Under the pieces are notes generated by a model. The model was not told where the DNA came from. It was given only the letters and a program-made list of their open reading frames with translations, and made no database searches. From Pontimonas sp. (GTDB lineage Bacteria; Actinomycetota; Actinomycetes; Actinomycetales; Microbacteriaceae): a DNA stretch of 37,348 nucleotides. The position numbers and the translations under genes were made by a program. The stretch spans positions 149,482-186,829 of the forward strand of contig JAFMKX010000001.1 of NCBI GenBank assembly GCA_017852615.1, read 5' to 3'. Positions 8,522 through 17,367 of the stretch are shown here, piece by piece (positions within the stretch are counted from its first letter, which is position 1; the number at the start of each line of letters is the position of its first letter).

Positions 8522-8530
8522 CTACCCAGC

Positions 8531-9625
8531 CTAGCCCTCTGAGGCTGCCATTTCAGAGTAGGCCGCGAAGAGGACCGACTCGTCAGGAATAGCGAGGACG
8601 CGGGGTTTGGCAATATCATCCAGCACGACGAACCGTAGAACGCCTCCGCGGGCCTTTTTATCCTTCTGCATAGTCGCTAACAGAGATTTCCACCGAGCAG
8701 GAGGATAGGTCGTGGGCAAGCCCAAGGTCTGGAGTATGTTCCGATGGCGCTCGACATGCTCATCGGCAAGATTGGTAACCATGCGAGAAAGTTCCGCTGC
8801 GAAGACCATTCCAATGGACACTGCCGCCCCATGACGCCACTGGTAGCGCTCAGCGTGCTCAATCGCGTGAGCCAACGTGTGTCCGTAATTCAGGATTTCC
8901 CGGGTGCCTGTTTCGAAAAAGTCGTCCCCCACAACGGCCGCCTTCACCGCCACAGCGCGTCGGGTCAGCTCAAGGAAAACCTCAGAGGATGTCGTCGTCG
9001 CTTCCTCGGGATTTTCTTCGATGAGGCTCAAGATGGTGGGGTCAGCAATAAACCCGGCTTTGACGATTTCGGCGAAGCCTGCCCGCACGTCATTGTCGCT
9101 CACGCTGGGTAAAACGTTGGGGTCTACTAACACGGCCTGTGGAGCGTAAAAAGCGCCCACAAGGTTCTTTCCCTCAGTGGTATTGATTCCCGTTTTCCCA
9201 CCAATAGCCGCATCGACCATCGCCAACACGGTGGTGGGGATATGAACCAGCGGCACCCCGCGAAGCCAGGTCGCGGCCACGAACCCTGCTAAGTCGGTCG
9301 TCGCCCCGCCACCTAAGGACACGATCACATCATTACGGTGAAAATCCAACTGGCCCAAAATGCCCCAGCAAAAAGAAGCAACCTCAGCCCGCTTAGCTCC
9401 CTCAGCATCAGGAATCTCCACCAAAAAGACCTCACGGGCTCCGGAGAGTTCCTCGCGCAGTCGCTCGGCAACCCCCGCTAAGGGTGGCGCGTGAATAATC
9501 ACCACTTTGCGGGCATCGCCTGGGAGGTAGTGAGCAAGGGAATCGATCGTTCCCGGGGCAATAACAATGGGGTAATCCCCCTGGGCGGTGTTGGAGACCA
9601 TGACGGTGGGGTCAGGCTTACTCAT
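8531..9625 (-). CDS. aroB: 3-dehydroquinate synthase
   Basis: This NAD- and divalent-metal-dependent enzyme converts DAHP to 3-dehydroquinate. I place the start at the ATG at 9625 (364 residues, MSKPDPTVMVSN). A GAAGGG ribosome-binding site lies eight bases upstream, whereas the GTG at 9634 would sit directly on that site. Visible family blocks are SLGGGATTDLAGFVAATWLRG (nucleotide binding), AAIGGKTGINTTEGKNLVGAF (substrate and metal region), EIVKAGFIAD, and RHGAAVSIGMVFA with a metal-binding His. The start overlaps the aroK stop by eight bases. Confidence 0.96.
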   Translation of the reverse strand: MSKPDPTVMVSNTAQGDYPIVIAPGTIDSLAHYLPGDARKVVIIHAPPLAGVAERLREELSGAREVFLVEIPDAEGAKRAEVASFCWGILGQLDFHRNDVIVSLGGGATTDLAGFVAATWLRGVPLVHIPTTVLAMVDAAIGGKTGINTTEGKNLVGAFYAPQAVLVDPNVLPSVSDNDVRAGFAEIVKAGFIADPTILSLIEENPEEATTTSSEVFLELTRRAVAVKAAVVGDDFFETGTREILNYGHTLAHAIEHAERYQWRHGAAVSIGMVFAAELSRMVTNLADEHVERHRNILQTLGLPTTYPPARWKSLLATMQKDKKARGGVLRFVVLDDIAKPRVLAIPDESVLFAAYSEMAASEG

Positions 9626-10127
9626 GCTCAGCACCCTTCACCCAGTCAACAATCTCCACGGCAAGCGTATCCATCGCACGATGGCTCGTGTCGAAACTCA
9701 CCCCTGCTACTTCTTCGTACCAGCCCGAGCGCTGTTCCATCAACGACACCCAGGACTCGATTCCACCGCTGAGCAACGGACGCTTGTCCCCAGAAATTCG
9801 ATCTTCCACGGCCTCGGGGCTGATCGTAATGAGGGCAACGGTGTGGTTGCGAAGATCCTCTCGGGTGGCGGGATCAATCACGGCGCCCCCACCCAGTGCG
9901 ACAATTCCCGGTGTTTCTAACGCCGTCATCACGGCAGCTCTTTCCCAGGCGCGAAAGACGTCCTCGCCGTGGTTTGCAAAAATATCTTTAATCGGACCAT
10001 GCTCCTGCACCACCATCGAGTCGGTATCGACCAGGGGAAGGTTCATCATCTTCGCAACCCTTTTGGCCAATCGAGACTTCCCGGCGGCGGGAGGTCCCAC
10101 CAACACCAGAGCAGGCTTATCGCTCAC
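9618..10127 (-). CDS. aroK: Shikimate kinase
   Basis: It phosphorylates shikimate at the 3-OH using ATP. The 169-residue NMP-kinase-like protein has a Walker A loop GPPAAGKSRLAKR at residues 11-23. The LVDTDSMV segment includes the Mg/shikimate Asp, FRAWE the shikimate-contacting Arg, VALGGGAV the Walker B-like glycine run, and RPLL is the lid Arg. The start is GTG and shares one base with the aroC stop (TAGTG). It lies inside the aroC-aroK-aroB-aroQ block. Confidence 0.96.
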   Translation of the reverse strand: MSDKPALVLVGPPAAGKSRLAKRVAKMMNLPLVDTDSMVVQEHGPIKDIFANHGEDVFRAWERAAVMTALETPGIVALGGGAVIDPATREDLRNHTVALITISPEAVEDRISGDKRPLLSGGIESWVSLMEQRSGWYEEVAGVSFDTSHRAMDTLAVEIVDWVKGAEHE

Positions 10128-11326
10128 TAGGAGCTCTGTGAGGCAGGGGCAATGGTGGCAGGGATCGAGGCGAGGTAGGAATCACGGTTGCGCACGATTT
10201 CTGCCACAGAGTCACCACCGAATTTCTCCACCAAAGCATCAGCCAGCACAAGCATCACCATCGCCTCGGCGACAACACCCGCAGCAGGCACAGCACACAC
10301 ATCAGAGCGTTGGTGGTGTGCCACCGCTTCTGTGCCGGTAGAGGTGTCAATCGTGCGCAGCGCACGAGGAACAGTCGAAATTGGCTTCATCCCGGCGCGA
10401 ACCCGAAGCACGCCTCCGGTGGACATGCCTCCCTCAGTTCCGCCTGCCCGGTCACTGGTGCGGCTCACGCCGTTCTCATCAGCCACGATTTCATCGTGTG
10501 CGAGCGAACCACGTCGACGGGTAGTAGCAAAACCATCCCCCACCTCAACGCCCTTAATGGCCTGGATACCCATCAAAGCGCCGGCGAGTTTGGCATCTAA
10601 ACGCCTGTCCCAGTGAACGTAGGAGCCTAATCCCGGGGGTAACCCGCGCACCACCACTTCGACGACCCCACCCAGGGTGTCGCCTTCTTTGTGTGCGGCA
10701 TCCACTTCAGCCACCATGGCTTCCGACGTCGCAGGATCTGCACAACGCAACGGATCTTCATCGAGTCGCTCGATGTCGTCCATTCGCGGCAAGGGAGTTC
10801 CCTCAGGAACCTCAATCGGACCCACGGCAACGGTGTGGCTTAGAACCTCAATACCGAGAGCAGAAAGCAACGACCGCGCTACTGCGCCTAGTGCCACCCG
10901 GGCAGCTGTTTCCCGGGCGCTGGCTCGTTCCAAAACGGGCCTGGCGTCATCAAAGCCATACTTCTGCATTCCAGTGAGGTCAGCGTGCCCCGGACGAGGT
11001 CGAGTCAGAGCGGTGGCTCGACCACCTTCTAGCTGGTCTTGCTCAACAGGATGGGGGCTCATCACGGTTTCCCACTTGGGCCATTCGGTGTTACCCACCC
11101 GCAAAGCGATAGGGCCACCTTGGCTGAGGCCGTGGCGAATCCCACCAGAGAGGGTTACTTCATCTGCTTCGAACTTCATCCGCGCACCCCGGCCATAGCC
11201 GAGTTTGCGCCTGGCTAGATCACCTTGGATGTCTTCCAGGGTGATGGGGACACCCGCAGGAAACCCCTCGAGAACCGCTATCAGTTCGGGGCCGTGAGAC
11301 TCTCCCGCTGTCATCCATCGAAGCAT
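10127..11326 (-). CDS. aroC: Chorismate synthase
   Basis: This FMN-dependent enzyme makes chorismate from EPSP. The 399-residue length is usual for actinobacteria. Signatures are TAGESHGPELIAVLEGFPAG near the N-terminus and RKLGYGRGARMKFEAD. The block RPRPGHADLTGMQKYGFDDA is followed by SARETAARVALGA, and the C-terminal RTIDTSTGTEAVAHHQRSD region contributes to the FMN/EPSP site. The ATG at 11326 follows the aroE stop by 31 bases. The next shikimate gene, EPSP synthase (aroA), is not in the window. Confidence 0.97.
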   Translation of the reverse strand: MLRWMTAGESHGPELIAVLEGFPAGVPITLEDIQGDLARRKLGYGRGARMKFEADEVTLSGGIRHGLSQGGPIALRVGNTEWPKWETVMSPHPVEQDQLEGGRATALTRPRPGHADLTGMQKYGFDDARPVLERASARETAARVALGAVARSLLSALGIEVLSHTVAVGPIEVPEGTPLPRMDDIERLDEDPLRCADPATSEAMVAEVDAAHKEGDTLGGVVEVVVRGLPPGLGSYVHWDRRLDAKLAGALMGIQAIKGVEVGDGFATTRRRGSLAHDEIVADENGVSRTSDRAGGTEGGMSTGGVLRVRAGMKPISTVPRALRTIDTSTGTEAVAHHQRSDVCAVPAAGVVAEAMVMLVLADALVEKFGGDSVAEIVRNRDSYLASIPATIAPASQSS

Positions 11327-11357
11327 GGCTCTATTCTTTCACGCCGCAGGTGTGTGC

Positions 11358-12200
11358 TTATGCAGCGGGGAGGTTTACGGCGCGCTTCATCGCACGCAAA
11401 ACCTCTTCTTCTCGGGGCACAGGGGTAGTCATCTCACCGCTGTGAAACAAACGAATCTGCATGAGGGCTTGGTGGACCAACATCCACACCCCTGAAATGA
11501 CGGGCTTGGGAGAGCCTCCCCATCGCAGGGCTAACTGACTGGGCCAGGGGTGATACGCGACATCGAGCAGGGCAGCAGAGTCGACAACCGCGGGAGATAT
11601 TTCCCAGGGAGACTCCGCGCCGCCAGGCAGGGTGGACACGACCAGTTCCGGTTCCTCCAGCGATGCCTCATCGAGTGCGTCCACGAGGTGAACCTGGAGA
11701 CCCATCTGCTCGAGGACACCCAGAGTCGGTGTCGCCCGTTCGAGGGAGCGCGCTACCAGGGTGATGGAGGTTGTTCCACCCAGGTGCAAGCCGTATCCCA
11801 CGGCTCGCGCCGTGGCGCCGGCTCCCAGAATCCACGCGTGTTTGGCCTCTACCGTGTGGTCGGCCAGGGCACCGTGAACACCCCAGGGGTCCGTATTGGC
11901 CAGCGCCGGCTGGCGCTTTCGAAACGTCACGGTGTTGGCTACACCCAGCAGCTCCACGACAGGGGTTCGCTGCTCGATGAGAGGAACTATGGCTTCCTTG
12001 AGCGGCATCGTGAGCGAGAGTCCGACCAGATCCGGTGAGCGCGCTAGCCATTGCTCGGGAAGGCTCTGCTCGTCGACCTCTTGGGCCAGGTAGTCCCACG
12101 AAAGGCCCAAGACCTCGTAGGCCGCACGATGAAGCACCGGAGATAGGGAATGACCAATCGGTGACCCCCAGACGCAGGCAAAGGGCCTAGCAGTAGGCAC
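11358..12200 (-). CDS. aroE: Shikimate dehydrogenase
   Basis: It reduces 3-dehydroshikimate with NADPH. The open frame extends back to 12497, but that extension only reads through mltG out of frame. The real start is most likely the GTG at 12200 (280 residues, VPTARPFACVWGSPIGHS), with GAGGAG four bases upstream and a 14-base overlap with mltG. Substrate-binding SPIGHSLSP is at about residues 14-22. SLTMPLKE carries the catalytic Lys, and ANTDPWG the paired Asp. GAGATARAVG is the nucleotide-binding glycine loop, and the C-terminal HQALMQIRLF is also typical. Confidence 0.95.
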   Translation of the reverse strand: MPTARPFACVWGSPIGHSLSPVLHRAAYEVLGLSWDYLAQEVDEQSLPEQWLARSPDLVGLSLTMPLKEAIVPLIEQRTPVVELLGVANTVTFRKRQPALANTDPWGVHGALADHTVEAKHAWILGAGATARAVGYGLHLGGTTSITLVARSLERATPTLGVLEQMGLQVHLVDALDEASLEEPELVVSTLPGGAESPWEISPAVVDSAALLDVAYHPWPSQLALRWGGSPKPVISGVWMLVHQALMQIRLFHSGEMTTPVPREEEVLRAMKRAVNLPAA

Positions 12201-13371
12201 CGTTCTCCTCGCTTTCACGGCACCAACTGAGCCAGCGCTGCACTGCACGCTCATGCTCGGCGAAGGTGTTCGAAAAGACTGTTTCTCCGGTGCGGAGGTC
12301 AATGGCCACAAAATAGAGCCAGTCCCCCGCTGCTGGGTTGAGGGCAGCGTCCATTGCCACTTCACCCGGAAGAGAGATCGGACCCAGAGGTAAGCCCGTG
12401 TAGTAGTACGTGTTGTAAGGATTATCGGGATCTGCGCGGTCTGCATCAGTGGTCGACACCGAGTCGTATAAACCAGTCCAGTAGGTGACGGTGGCATCAG
12501 ACTGCAGTGCCATGCCGATATCTAGACGATTGGTGAAGACCCTGGAAGCCTTGTAGAAATCCTCAGTGGCGCGAGCCTCCCGCTGCACCAAAGCCGCGAG
12601 TGTCAATACCTCATGCCACTGTTCCGGAGCTACCCCAAGCCCGGTCAGGCGCGATTTAGTCTCCTCGACCATCCGGGCGATAATGTCTGTTGCTTCCACA
12701 CCGGGCTCGAACGTATACGTTGCGGGGAAAAGATAACCTTCGAGTGAATTAGCGGGGTTAGCCACCCCATAGGCGGCGGGATCCTGTGTCGCTTGTTGAA
12801 GATCCTCCAGCGGGAGAGATGCTTCCTGGGCGATGATTTCCAGAGCGCGCTCCATGGTCACGCCTTCAGTAATGACAAACGAAATTTGCACACGATTGGC
12901 CGGATCACGCAGCGCCCCTATGGCACTCTCCGCCGACATCCCGGTCAGCATTTGATAGGTGCCAGGTTGGAAAGTGATGGTCGCATCGCGCAGAAGAACC
13001 TCGTATACGGCTTCGAACGACGCGGTAACACCCTCCTCAGCAAGACGGCGAGCGACCGTCTCGCCAATGTCGCCGGGGTTAATCACAATCTCGATGGTGG
13101 GTGGGGCTCCACTGCCCTCAAAGTCGAGTACTTCCTCCTGGGCGAAATAATTCACAATTCTCACGCCGTATTCGTTCCACAACAACCACACACCGGAACC
13201 ACCAATGGCCAACACCGCGATCATGACCAAGGCGAAGATGCTGCGGCCAGTTTGCCTAGGCGGGCGCGCTTCACTGCGTCGTGCCCTGCGAGACTCGGCC
13301 TCCGACACCACAACGGTGTTATCAGCGGGGAGGGTGTTAAAAATACGATCGAAGTCGGCGTCTTTAGTCAT
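12187..13371 (-). CDS. mltG: Endolytic murein transglycosylase MltG (YceG family)
   Basis: MltG cuts nascent glycan strands at the membrane and sets peptidoglycan chain length. The 394-residue protein has a basic cytoplasmic N-terminus of about 43 residues, one membrane segment (about 44-66, FALVMIAVLAIGGSGVWLLW), a LysM-like region, and a YceG catalytic domain. The catalytic Glu is probably Glu265 in LAALVQREA, with the conserved DATVTYWTG and NTYYYTGLPLGPISLPG blocks after it. It overlaps ruvX by eight bases upstream and aroE by 14 downstream. The alaS-ruvX-mltG-aroE order is standard in Actinobacteria. Confidence 0.95.
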   Translation of the reverse strand: MTKDADFDRIFNTLPADNTVVVSEAESRRARRSEARPPRQTGRSIFALVMIAVLAIGGSGVWLLWNEYGVRIVNYFAQEEVLDFEGSGAPPTIEIVINPGDIGETVARRLAEEGVTASFEAVYEVLLRDATITFQPGTYQMLTGMSAESAIGALRDPANRVQISFVITEGVTMERALEIIAQEASLPLEDLQQATQDPAAYGVANPANSLEGYLFPATYTFEPGVEATDIIARMVEETKSRLTGLGVAPEQWHEVLTLAALVQREARATEDFYKASRVFTNRLDIGMALQSDATVTYWTGLYDSVSTTDADRADPDNPYNTYYYTGLPLGPISLPGEVAMDAALNPAAGDWLYFVAIDLRTGETVFSNTFAEHERAVQRWLSWCRESEENGAYC

Positions 13372-13828
13372 TGTCGTTTGTCCCTGCCGCTAGGAGCTGG
13401 CCTGGGGCCACCCCCTGGTGTCGTTCTGCATCGAGTGCATGTTGCAAAAGAATAACAGCGGCAGCTTGGTCCACCATTCCTCGCTGGTTTTTGGCCGACT
13501 TGCCCGCTGCTCGAAGCCCCTGGCTGGCCTGCACAGTCGTGAGTCGCTCGTCAACGAGCCGAATCGGCACACTCTGAGCCTGCGCTAGTTGTTGCGCAAA
13601 ATCCTGCGCATCTTCCGTCGAGGCCGTGCGCTCGCCTCGGAGGTTAATCGGAAGACCCACCACTACTTCAGAAAACTCTTCGACACGCAGCATGTCCAAA
13701 ATTGCTTCGATAGCGATCTCTCGAGCAAGAGTCTCCACCGGTGTTGCGAGCAGCCCTTCCCTGTCGCATCGAGCCACACCCACGCGAGCTTTACCCACGT
13801 CGACTCCAAGCCTGATGCCTGCGCGCAC
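13364..13828 (-). CDS. ruvX: Putative pre-16S rRNA nuclease RuvX/YqgF
   Basis: This RNase H-fold nuclease is implicated in 16S rRNA 5' end maturation. The 154-residue protein starts MRAGIRLGVDVGKARVGVARCD with the first catalytic Asp in LGVDVG. It also has VVGLPINLRGERTAS and PIRLVDERLTTVQA, whose Glu belongs to the active site, and a late VDQAAAVILLQ segment with a further acidic residue. The start is GTG, sharing one base with the alaS stop (TAGTG). Confidence 0.95.
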   Translation of the reverse strand: MRAGIRLGVDVGKARVGVARCDREGLLATPVETLAREIAIEAILDMLRVEEFSEVVVGLPINLRGERTASTEDAQDFAQQLAQAQSVPIRLVDERLTTVQASQGLRAAGKSAKNQRGMVDQAAAVILLQHALDAERHQGVAPGQLLAAGTNDND

Positions 13829-16485
13829 TAGAGAGACGTCACCGTTGTGCGGATATCCTCCAGCGCTTGGCCCAGTGCCGATCCATCGGGGCCCCCGCCT
13901 TGGGCAAGCCCGGGCTTACCGCCACCGCCTCCGCCCATGGATATCGAGGCAGCCTTCACGAGATCTCCTGCCCGTGCTCCCGCGGCAACACCAGCGGCGT
14001 TGACGCACACGACGACCATTCCCCGGCCTTCGTCCACAGCCCCGAGAGCGACAACGCTGGGCGCCTCGCCCAGGCCCTGACTCACTCCTTGGGCAAGCGT
14101 GCGCAGATCATCGGGTGAACCAACCTCAGACACACTCTCCACCACGCAGGACACCGCGCCCGTGACAGCCTTACCCAGTAGCGCGGGAATGAGAGCAGCG
14201 GAGGCAGCCTGTTGAGTCTTCGCCACCGCACGCTCGAGGTTTTTCACCTGAGCAACTAACTCTTCCACTCGCTCGGGAATGCCCTCTCGGGGAGTCTTCA
14301 ACAGTGAGGTGAGGCGGCGCATGATCGCCTTTTCGGTCGAAAAGTCGGCAATTGCTGCCTGTCCCACCAAAGCTTCCACTCGCCTGGCGGTGGAGCTCAC
14401 AGAAGATTCCCCCAGGAGCGTGACCACGCCGATTTGCGACGAACGCGTCACGTGGGTACCAGCACACAGCTCTCGTGACCAGGGGCCACCGATGTCCACC
14501 ATGCGCACAACATCGCCATATTTCTCTCCAAAGAGAGCCATCGCCCCTTGGGCTTTGGCTTCATCCACGGCAAGAATCCTGGTGGTTACTTCTAGATCGT
14601 CGCGAATGGCGTTGTTAGCAATCTGCGAGATGTCTTCTTGGGCATCGGCAGAAAGCGCCTGGTTCCAGGAAAAATCGAGACGCAGGTAGCCAGGCCTATT
14701 GAGCGAACCAGCCTGAGTGGCGTGGGGGCCCAGAGTGTCCCGCAGCGCAGCGTGAATGAGATGGGTCGCGGAGTGGGCCCTGGCACCTTCGTAGCGCGCG
14801 CGGGCATCCACCCGAGCGTGGACGACATCTCCCAAGCTCAGCTCGCCCTGGGTGATCTCCACCGTGTGGCTGATCAGCCCAGAGACAGGCTTTTGCACAT
14901 CGACAATCGTGGCCTGGAAATTACTCCCCTCCAGAACACCCTTATCGGAGACTTGGCCACCAGATTCTGCATAGAGCGGGGTTTCCGCCAGGATAATTTC
15001 CGCCAGGGAGCCTGCCGCGACAGTAGTAGTTGAGACTCCATCCTGGAGAATGCCCAACACCGTTGATTCCAATTCCAGTTGGTCATATCCACAAAAGACT
15101 GTTTCGCCCAGTGCCCGAAACGGGCTATAAACACTGACATCAGCGATCTGAGATTTCTTGGATTTTGCATCGGTCTTCGCACGGTCTCGTTGGGCGAGCA
15201 TGAGCGCATCAAACGCTTCTCGGTCAACCTGCAGACCAGATTCCTCGGCAATTTCCAGCGTGAGGTCAATGGGGAAGCCGTAGGTGTCGTGCAATACGAA
15301 GGCTGTGTCTCCCGAAAGGGCAGTCTCACCACTGTCTTTGGTCTGAGCGACCGCGACATCCAAGATGGCAACTCCGGAATCCAACGTCTTCAAGAAGGAT
15401 TCTTCCTCAGCAACTGCCAAAGCGCTCACGCGAGAAAATTCATCGTTAATCGCTGGATAGGACGGCGACATCGCCTCCTGGGAAGCACCAAAGAGCTCGG
15501 AGAAACTTGCCTCGTGGAATCCCAGCAGGCGCATCGAGCGAATGCTTCGGCGCAGAAGACGTCGGAGCACGTATCCGCGCCCGTCGTTGGCGGGGACAAC
15601 ACCGTCGGTCATCAACATCAAGCTAGAGCGGATGTGGTCTGCGATGACGCGCAGGCGAACGTCATCCTCATGGTCACTGCCGTATTTCTTGCCCGAGAGT
15701 TCCGCCGCTCGATCAAGAACCGGGCGCACCTGGTCAATTTCATACATATTGGCGACACCCTGCTTGAGGAAGGCGACGCGCTCCATCCCCATGCCGGTAT
15801 CGATGTTTTTCTGGGGCAGCTCCCCCACGATGTCAAAATCAACTTTGGAACGGACGTTCTTGATCAGATACTGCATGAACACGAGATTCCAGATCTCGAT
15901 GTAACGGGTGTCATCCACCGCTGGTCCCCCCTCGGGACCAAACGCGGGACCGCGGTCAAAATAGATTTCCGAGCACGGGCCGGCAGGACCAGGCTGGCCG
16001 GTGGTCCAATAGTTATCCTCGCGCCCCATGCGTTGAATGCGCTTTTCGGGCAGACCCGCGATGCTTTTCCACAGGCTTTCCGCTTCGTCATCGTCTTCAT
16101 AGACGGTGACCCACAGATCCTTCTCTTCAAAGCCCAAGCCACCCTGTGACTCAGAAGACGTCAGAAGCTCCCAGGCGTATTCGATGGCGCCCTGCTTGAA
16201 GTAATCGCCGAACGAAAAATTGCCGTTCATCTGGAAGAAGGTGCCGTGACGCGTGGTTTTGCCAACCTCTTCAATATCGAGCGTCCTAATACATTTCTGG
16301 ACGCTCGTGGCGCGCGGATAGGGCGCGGGAACCACACCGGTGAGGTAGGGAATGAAGGGCACCATACCGGCGACAGTGAACATCAAGGTTGGGTCATCAC
16401 TGACCAGCGATGCCGAGGGAACGATCGTGTGCCCGCGGTCACCAAAAAAGGTAAGCCATCGGCGCTGAATTTCCGCAGTTTCCAT
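13828..16485 (-). CDS. alaS: Alanine--tRNA ligase
   Basis: This class II synthetase charges tRNA-Ala. The full length of 885 residues includes all domains. The N-terminal catalytic core has TVAGMVPFIPYLTG and RHGTFFQMNGNFSFGDYFK. The editing domain holds the metal-binding HSATH near residue 575 and CAGTH near residue 673. The C-terminal oligomerisation (C-Ala) domain ends in a glycine run (SMGGGGGGKPGLAQGGG). ATG at 16485 follows a 50-residue membrane protein by 19 bases. Long plus-strand frames opposite it are shadows. Confidence 0.98.
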   Translation of the reverse strand: METAEIQRRWLTFFGDRGHTIVPSASLVSDDPTLMFTVAGMVPFIPYLTGVVPAPYPRATSVQKCIRTLDIEEVGKTTRHGTFFQMNGNFSFGDYFKQGAIEYAWELLTSSESQGGLGFEEKDLWVTVYEDDDEAESLWKSIAGLPEKRIQRMGREDNYWTTGQPGPAGPCSEIYFDRGPAFGPEGGPAVDDTRYIEIWNLVFMQYLIKNVRSKVDFDIVGELPQKNIDTGMGMERVAFLKQGVANMYEIDQVRPVLDRAAELSGKKYGSDHEDDVRLRVIADHIRSSLMLMTDGVVPANDGRGYVLRRLLRRSIRSMRLLGFHEASFSELFGASQEAMSPSYPAINDEFSRVSALAVAEEESFLKTLDSGVAILDVAVAQTKDSGETALSGDTAFVLHDTYGFPIDLTLEIAEESGLQVDREAFDALMLAQRDRAKTDAKSKKSQIADVSVYSPFRALGETVFCGYDQLELESTVLGILQDGVSTTTVAAGSLAEIILAETPLYAESGGQVSDKGVLEGSNFQATIVDVQKPVSGLISHTVEITQGELSLGDVVHARVDARARYEGARAHSATHLIHAALRDTLGPHATQAGSLNRPGYLRLDFSWNQALSADAQEDISQIANNAIRDDLEVTTRILAVDEAKAQGAMALFGEKYGDVVRMVDIGGPWSRELCAGTHVTRSSQIGVVTLLGESSVSSTARRVEALVGQAAIADFSTEKAIMRRLTSLLKTPREGIPERVEELVAQVKNLERAVAKTQQAASAALIPALLGKAVTGAVSCVVESVSEVGSPDDLRTLAQGVSQGLGEAPSVVALGAVDEGRGMVVVCVNAAGVAAGARAGDLVKAASISMGGGGGGKPGLAQGGGPDGSALGQALEDIRTTVTSL

Positions 16486-16504
16486 AACCTAGTGAACCTT
16501 CACG

Positions 16505-16657
16505 CTAGCGGTAGGTGTCTCTAAAACCAGTTCTCAGAGAATTCACGGTGGCAAGAATCCGGGCGAAAGCCATTTTTCCTGCGGGAGTCTGATTAACCAG
16601 GTGAGCGAGTACGAACCCACTAACGACGCCGAGCACGGCAATAACGAATTTTCCCAT
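16505..16657 (-). CDS. Small single-pass membrane protein between rpsD and alaS
   Basis: This short frame encodes 50 residues starting MGKFVIAVLGVVSGFVLAHL and ending RTGFRDTYR. A membrane helix spans about residues 4-22, followed by a short basic tail. The ATG at 16657 is preceded by GAGAGG at good spacing and the TAG is at 16507-16505. Its position 19 bases before alaS on the same strand suggests co-transcription. From memory, many actinobacteria have a small membrane protein with a similar GxVLAHLVN segment next to alaS, but I cannot check this. Function is unknown. Confidence 0.75.
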   Translation of the reverse strand: MGKFVIAVLGVVSGFVLAHLVNQTPAGKMAFARILATVNSLRTGFRDTYR

Positions 16658-16698
16658 ATCGTTTCCTCTCCCCCTCAGACTAGAACACCGGGTGTGGT

Positions 16699-16728
16699 GG
16701 CGGCAGTGGACCTGAGCCCACTGCCACC
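16699..16728 (-). terminator. Hairpin after rpsD, probable terminator without U-tract
   Basis: Ten bases after the rpsD stop there is an 11-bp stem (arms 16718-16728 and 16699-16709, one G-T pair) with an 8-base loop. No run of T follows on the minus strand. A smaller ACACC/GGTGT inverted repeat comes next. U-less hairpins are common at actinobacterial gene ends. It could alternatively stabilise the rpsD mRNA or attenuate read-through into alaS. Confidence 0.55.
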
Positions 16729-16737
16729 TGGAGAAAA

Positions 16738-17367
16738 CTATCGAGCTGCGTAGTACTCCACCACAAGCTGAACTTCACAGGTCACGGGGACCTCGGAACG
16801 CTTGGGTCGACGGACCAGGACTGCCTGAAGCTTGTCGATTTCGACCTCGAGATAGCTGGGCAGTGGAGGAAGAACGTCCACGTGGGCTCCTGCAGCAGCA
16901 ACCTGGAAAGGTTCCATCTCTTCGCTGCGGGGCTTGACGTGAATCATCGAACCGGCCTTTACGCGGAACGAAGGACGATCCACGAGCTGACCATCAACCA
17001 GGATGTGACGGTGCACGACCATCTGACGAGCCTGAGCAGTGGTGCGGGCAAAACCAGAGCGCAACACCAAGGCGTCGAGACGCATCTCGAGGAGCTCTAC
17101 GAGGTTTTCACCGGTAAGACCCTGTGCCTTACGAGCTTCTTCGAAGACGCGACGCAACTGGGCTTCACGGATTCCGTACTGAGCCCTTAGACGCTGCTTC
17201 TCGCGCAGACGCACAGCGTAGTCACTGTCGGTCTTGCGCTTGGTGCGGCCGTGCTCACCAGGAGCGTAAGGGCGCTTTTCTAAGTATTTGGCTGCCTTGG
17301 GGGTCAGCGGGATTCCCAACGCCCGGGATAGGCGGGTCTTGCTTCTCGTGCGTGAACGTGTAGACAC
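16738..17367 (-). CDS. rpsD: 30S ribosomal protein S4
   Basis: S4 is a primary 16S rRNA-binding protein of the small subunit body and, in many bacteria, a translational autoregulator. The 209-residue protein contains the N-terminal S4 domain, with YAPGEHGRTKRK in place of the zinc-binding cysteines (a zinc-free form). It also has the S4 RNA-binding fold around NLVELLEMRLDALVLRSGFA and the VVHRHILVDGQLVDRPSFRV strand region. The start is GTG at 17367 with AAGGAG eight bases upstream. It is a monocistronic-type rpsD away from the main ribosomal operon, as usual in this group, and is followed by a strong hairpin. Confidence 0.97.
   Translation of the reverse strand: MSTRSRTRSKTRLSRALGIPLTPKAAKYLEKRPYAPGEHGRTKRKTDSDYAVRLREKQRLRAQYGIREAQLRRVFEEARKAQGLTGENLVELLEMRLDALVLRSGFARTTAQARQMVVHRHILVDGQLVDRPSFRVKAGSMIHVKPRSEEMEPFQVAAAGAHVDVLPPLPSYLEVEIDKLQAVLVRRPKRSEVPVTCEVQLVVEYYAAR

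Noticed and set aside
12201..12497. N-terminal extension of the aroE frame
   Set aside because: It reads through mltG in another frame and lacks similarity to shikimate dehydrogenase. The GTG at 12200 with GAGGAG upstream gives the normal length.
15079..16149. Long plus-strand open frame (356 codons) opposite alaS
   Set aside because: It is fully antisense to the well-supported alaS gene, has no recognisable domain or ribosome-binding site, and long antisense frames are common in GC-rich codon usage.
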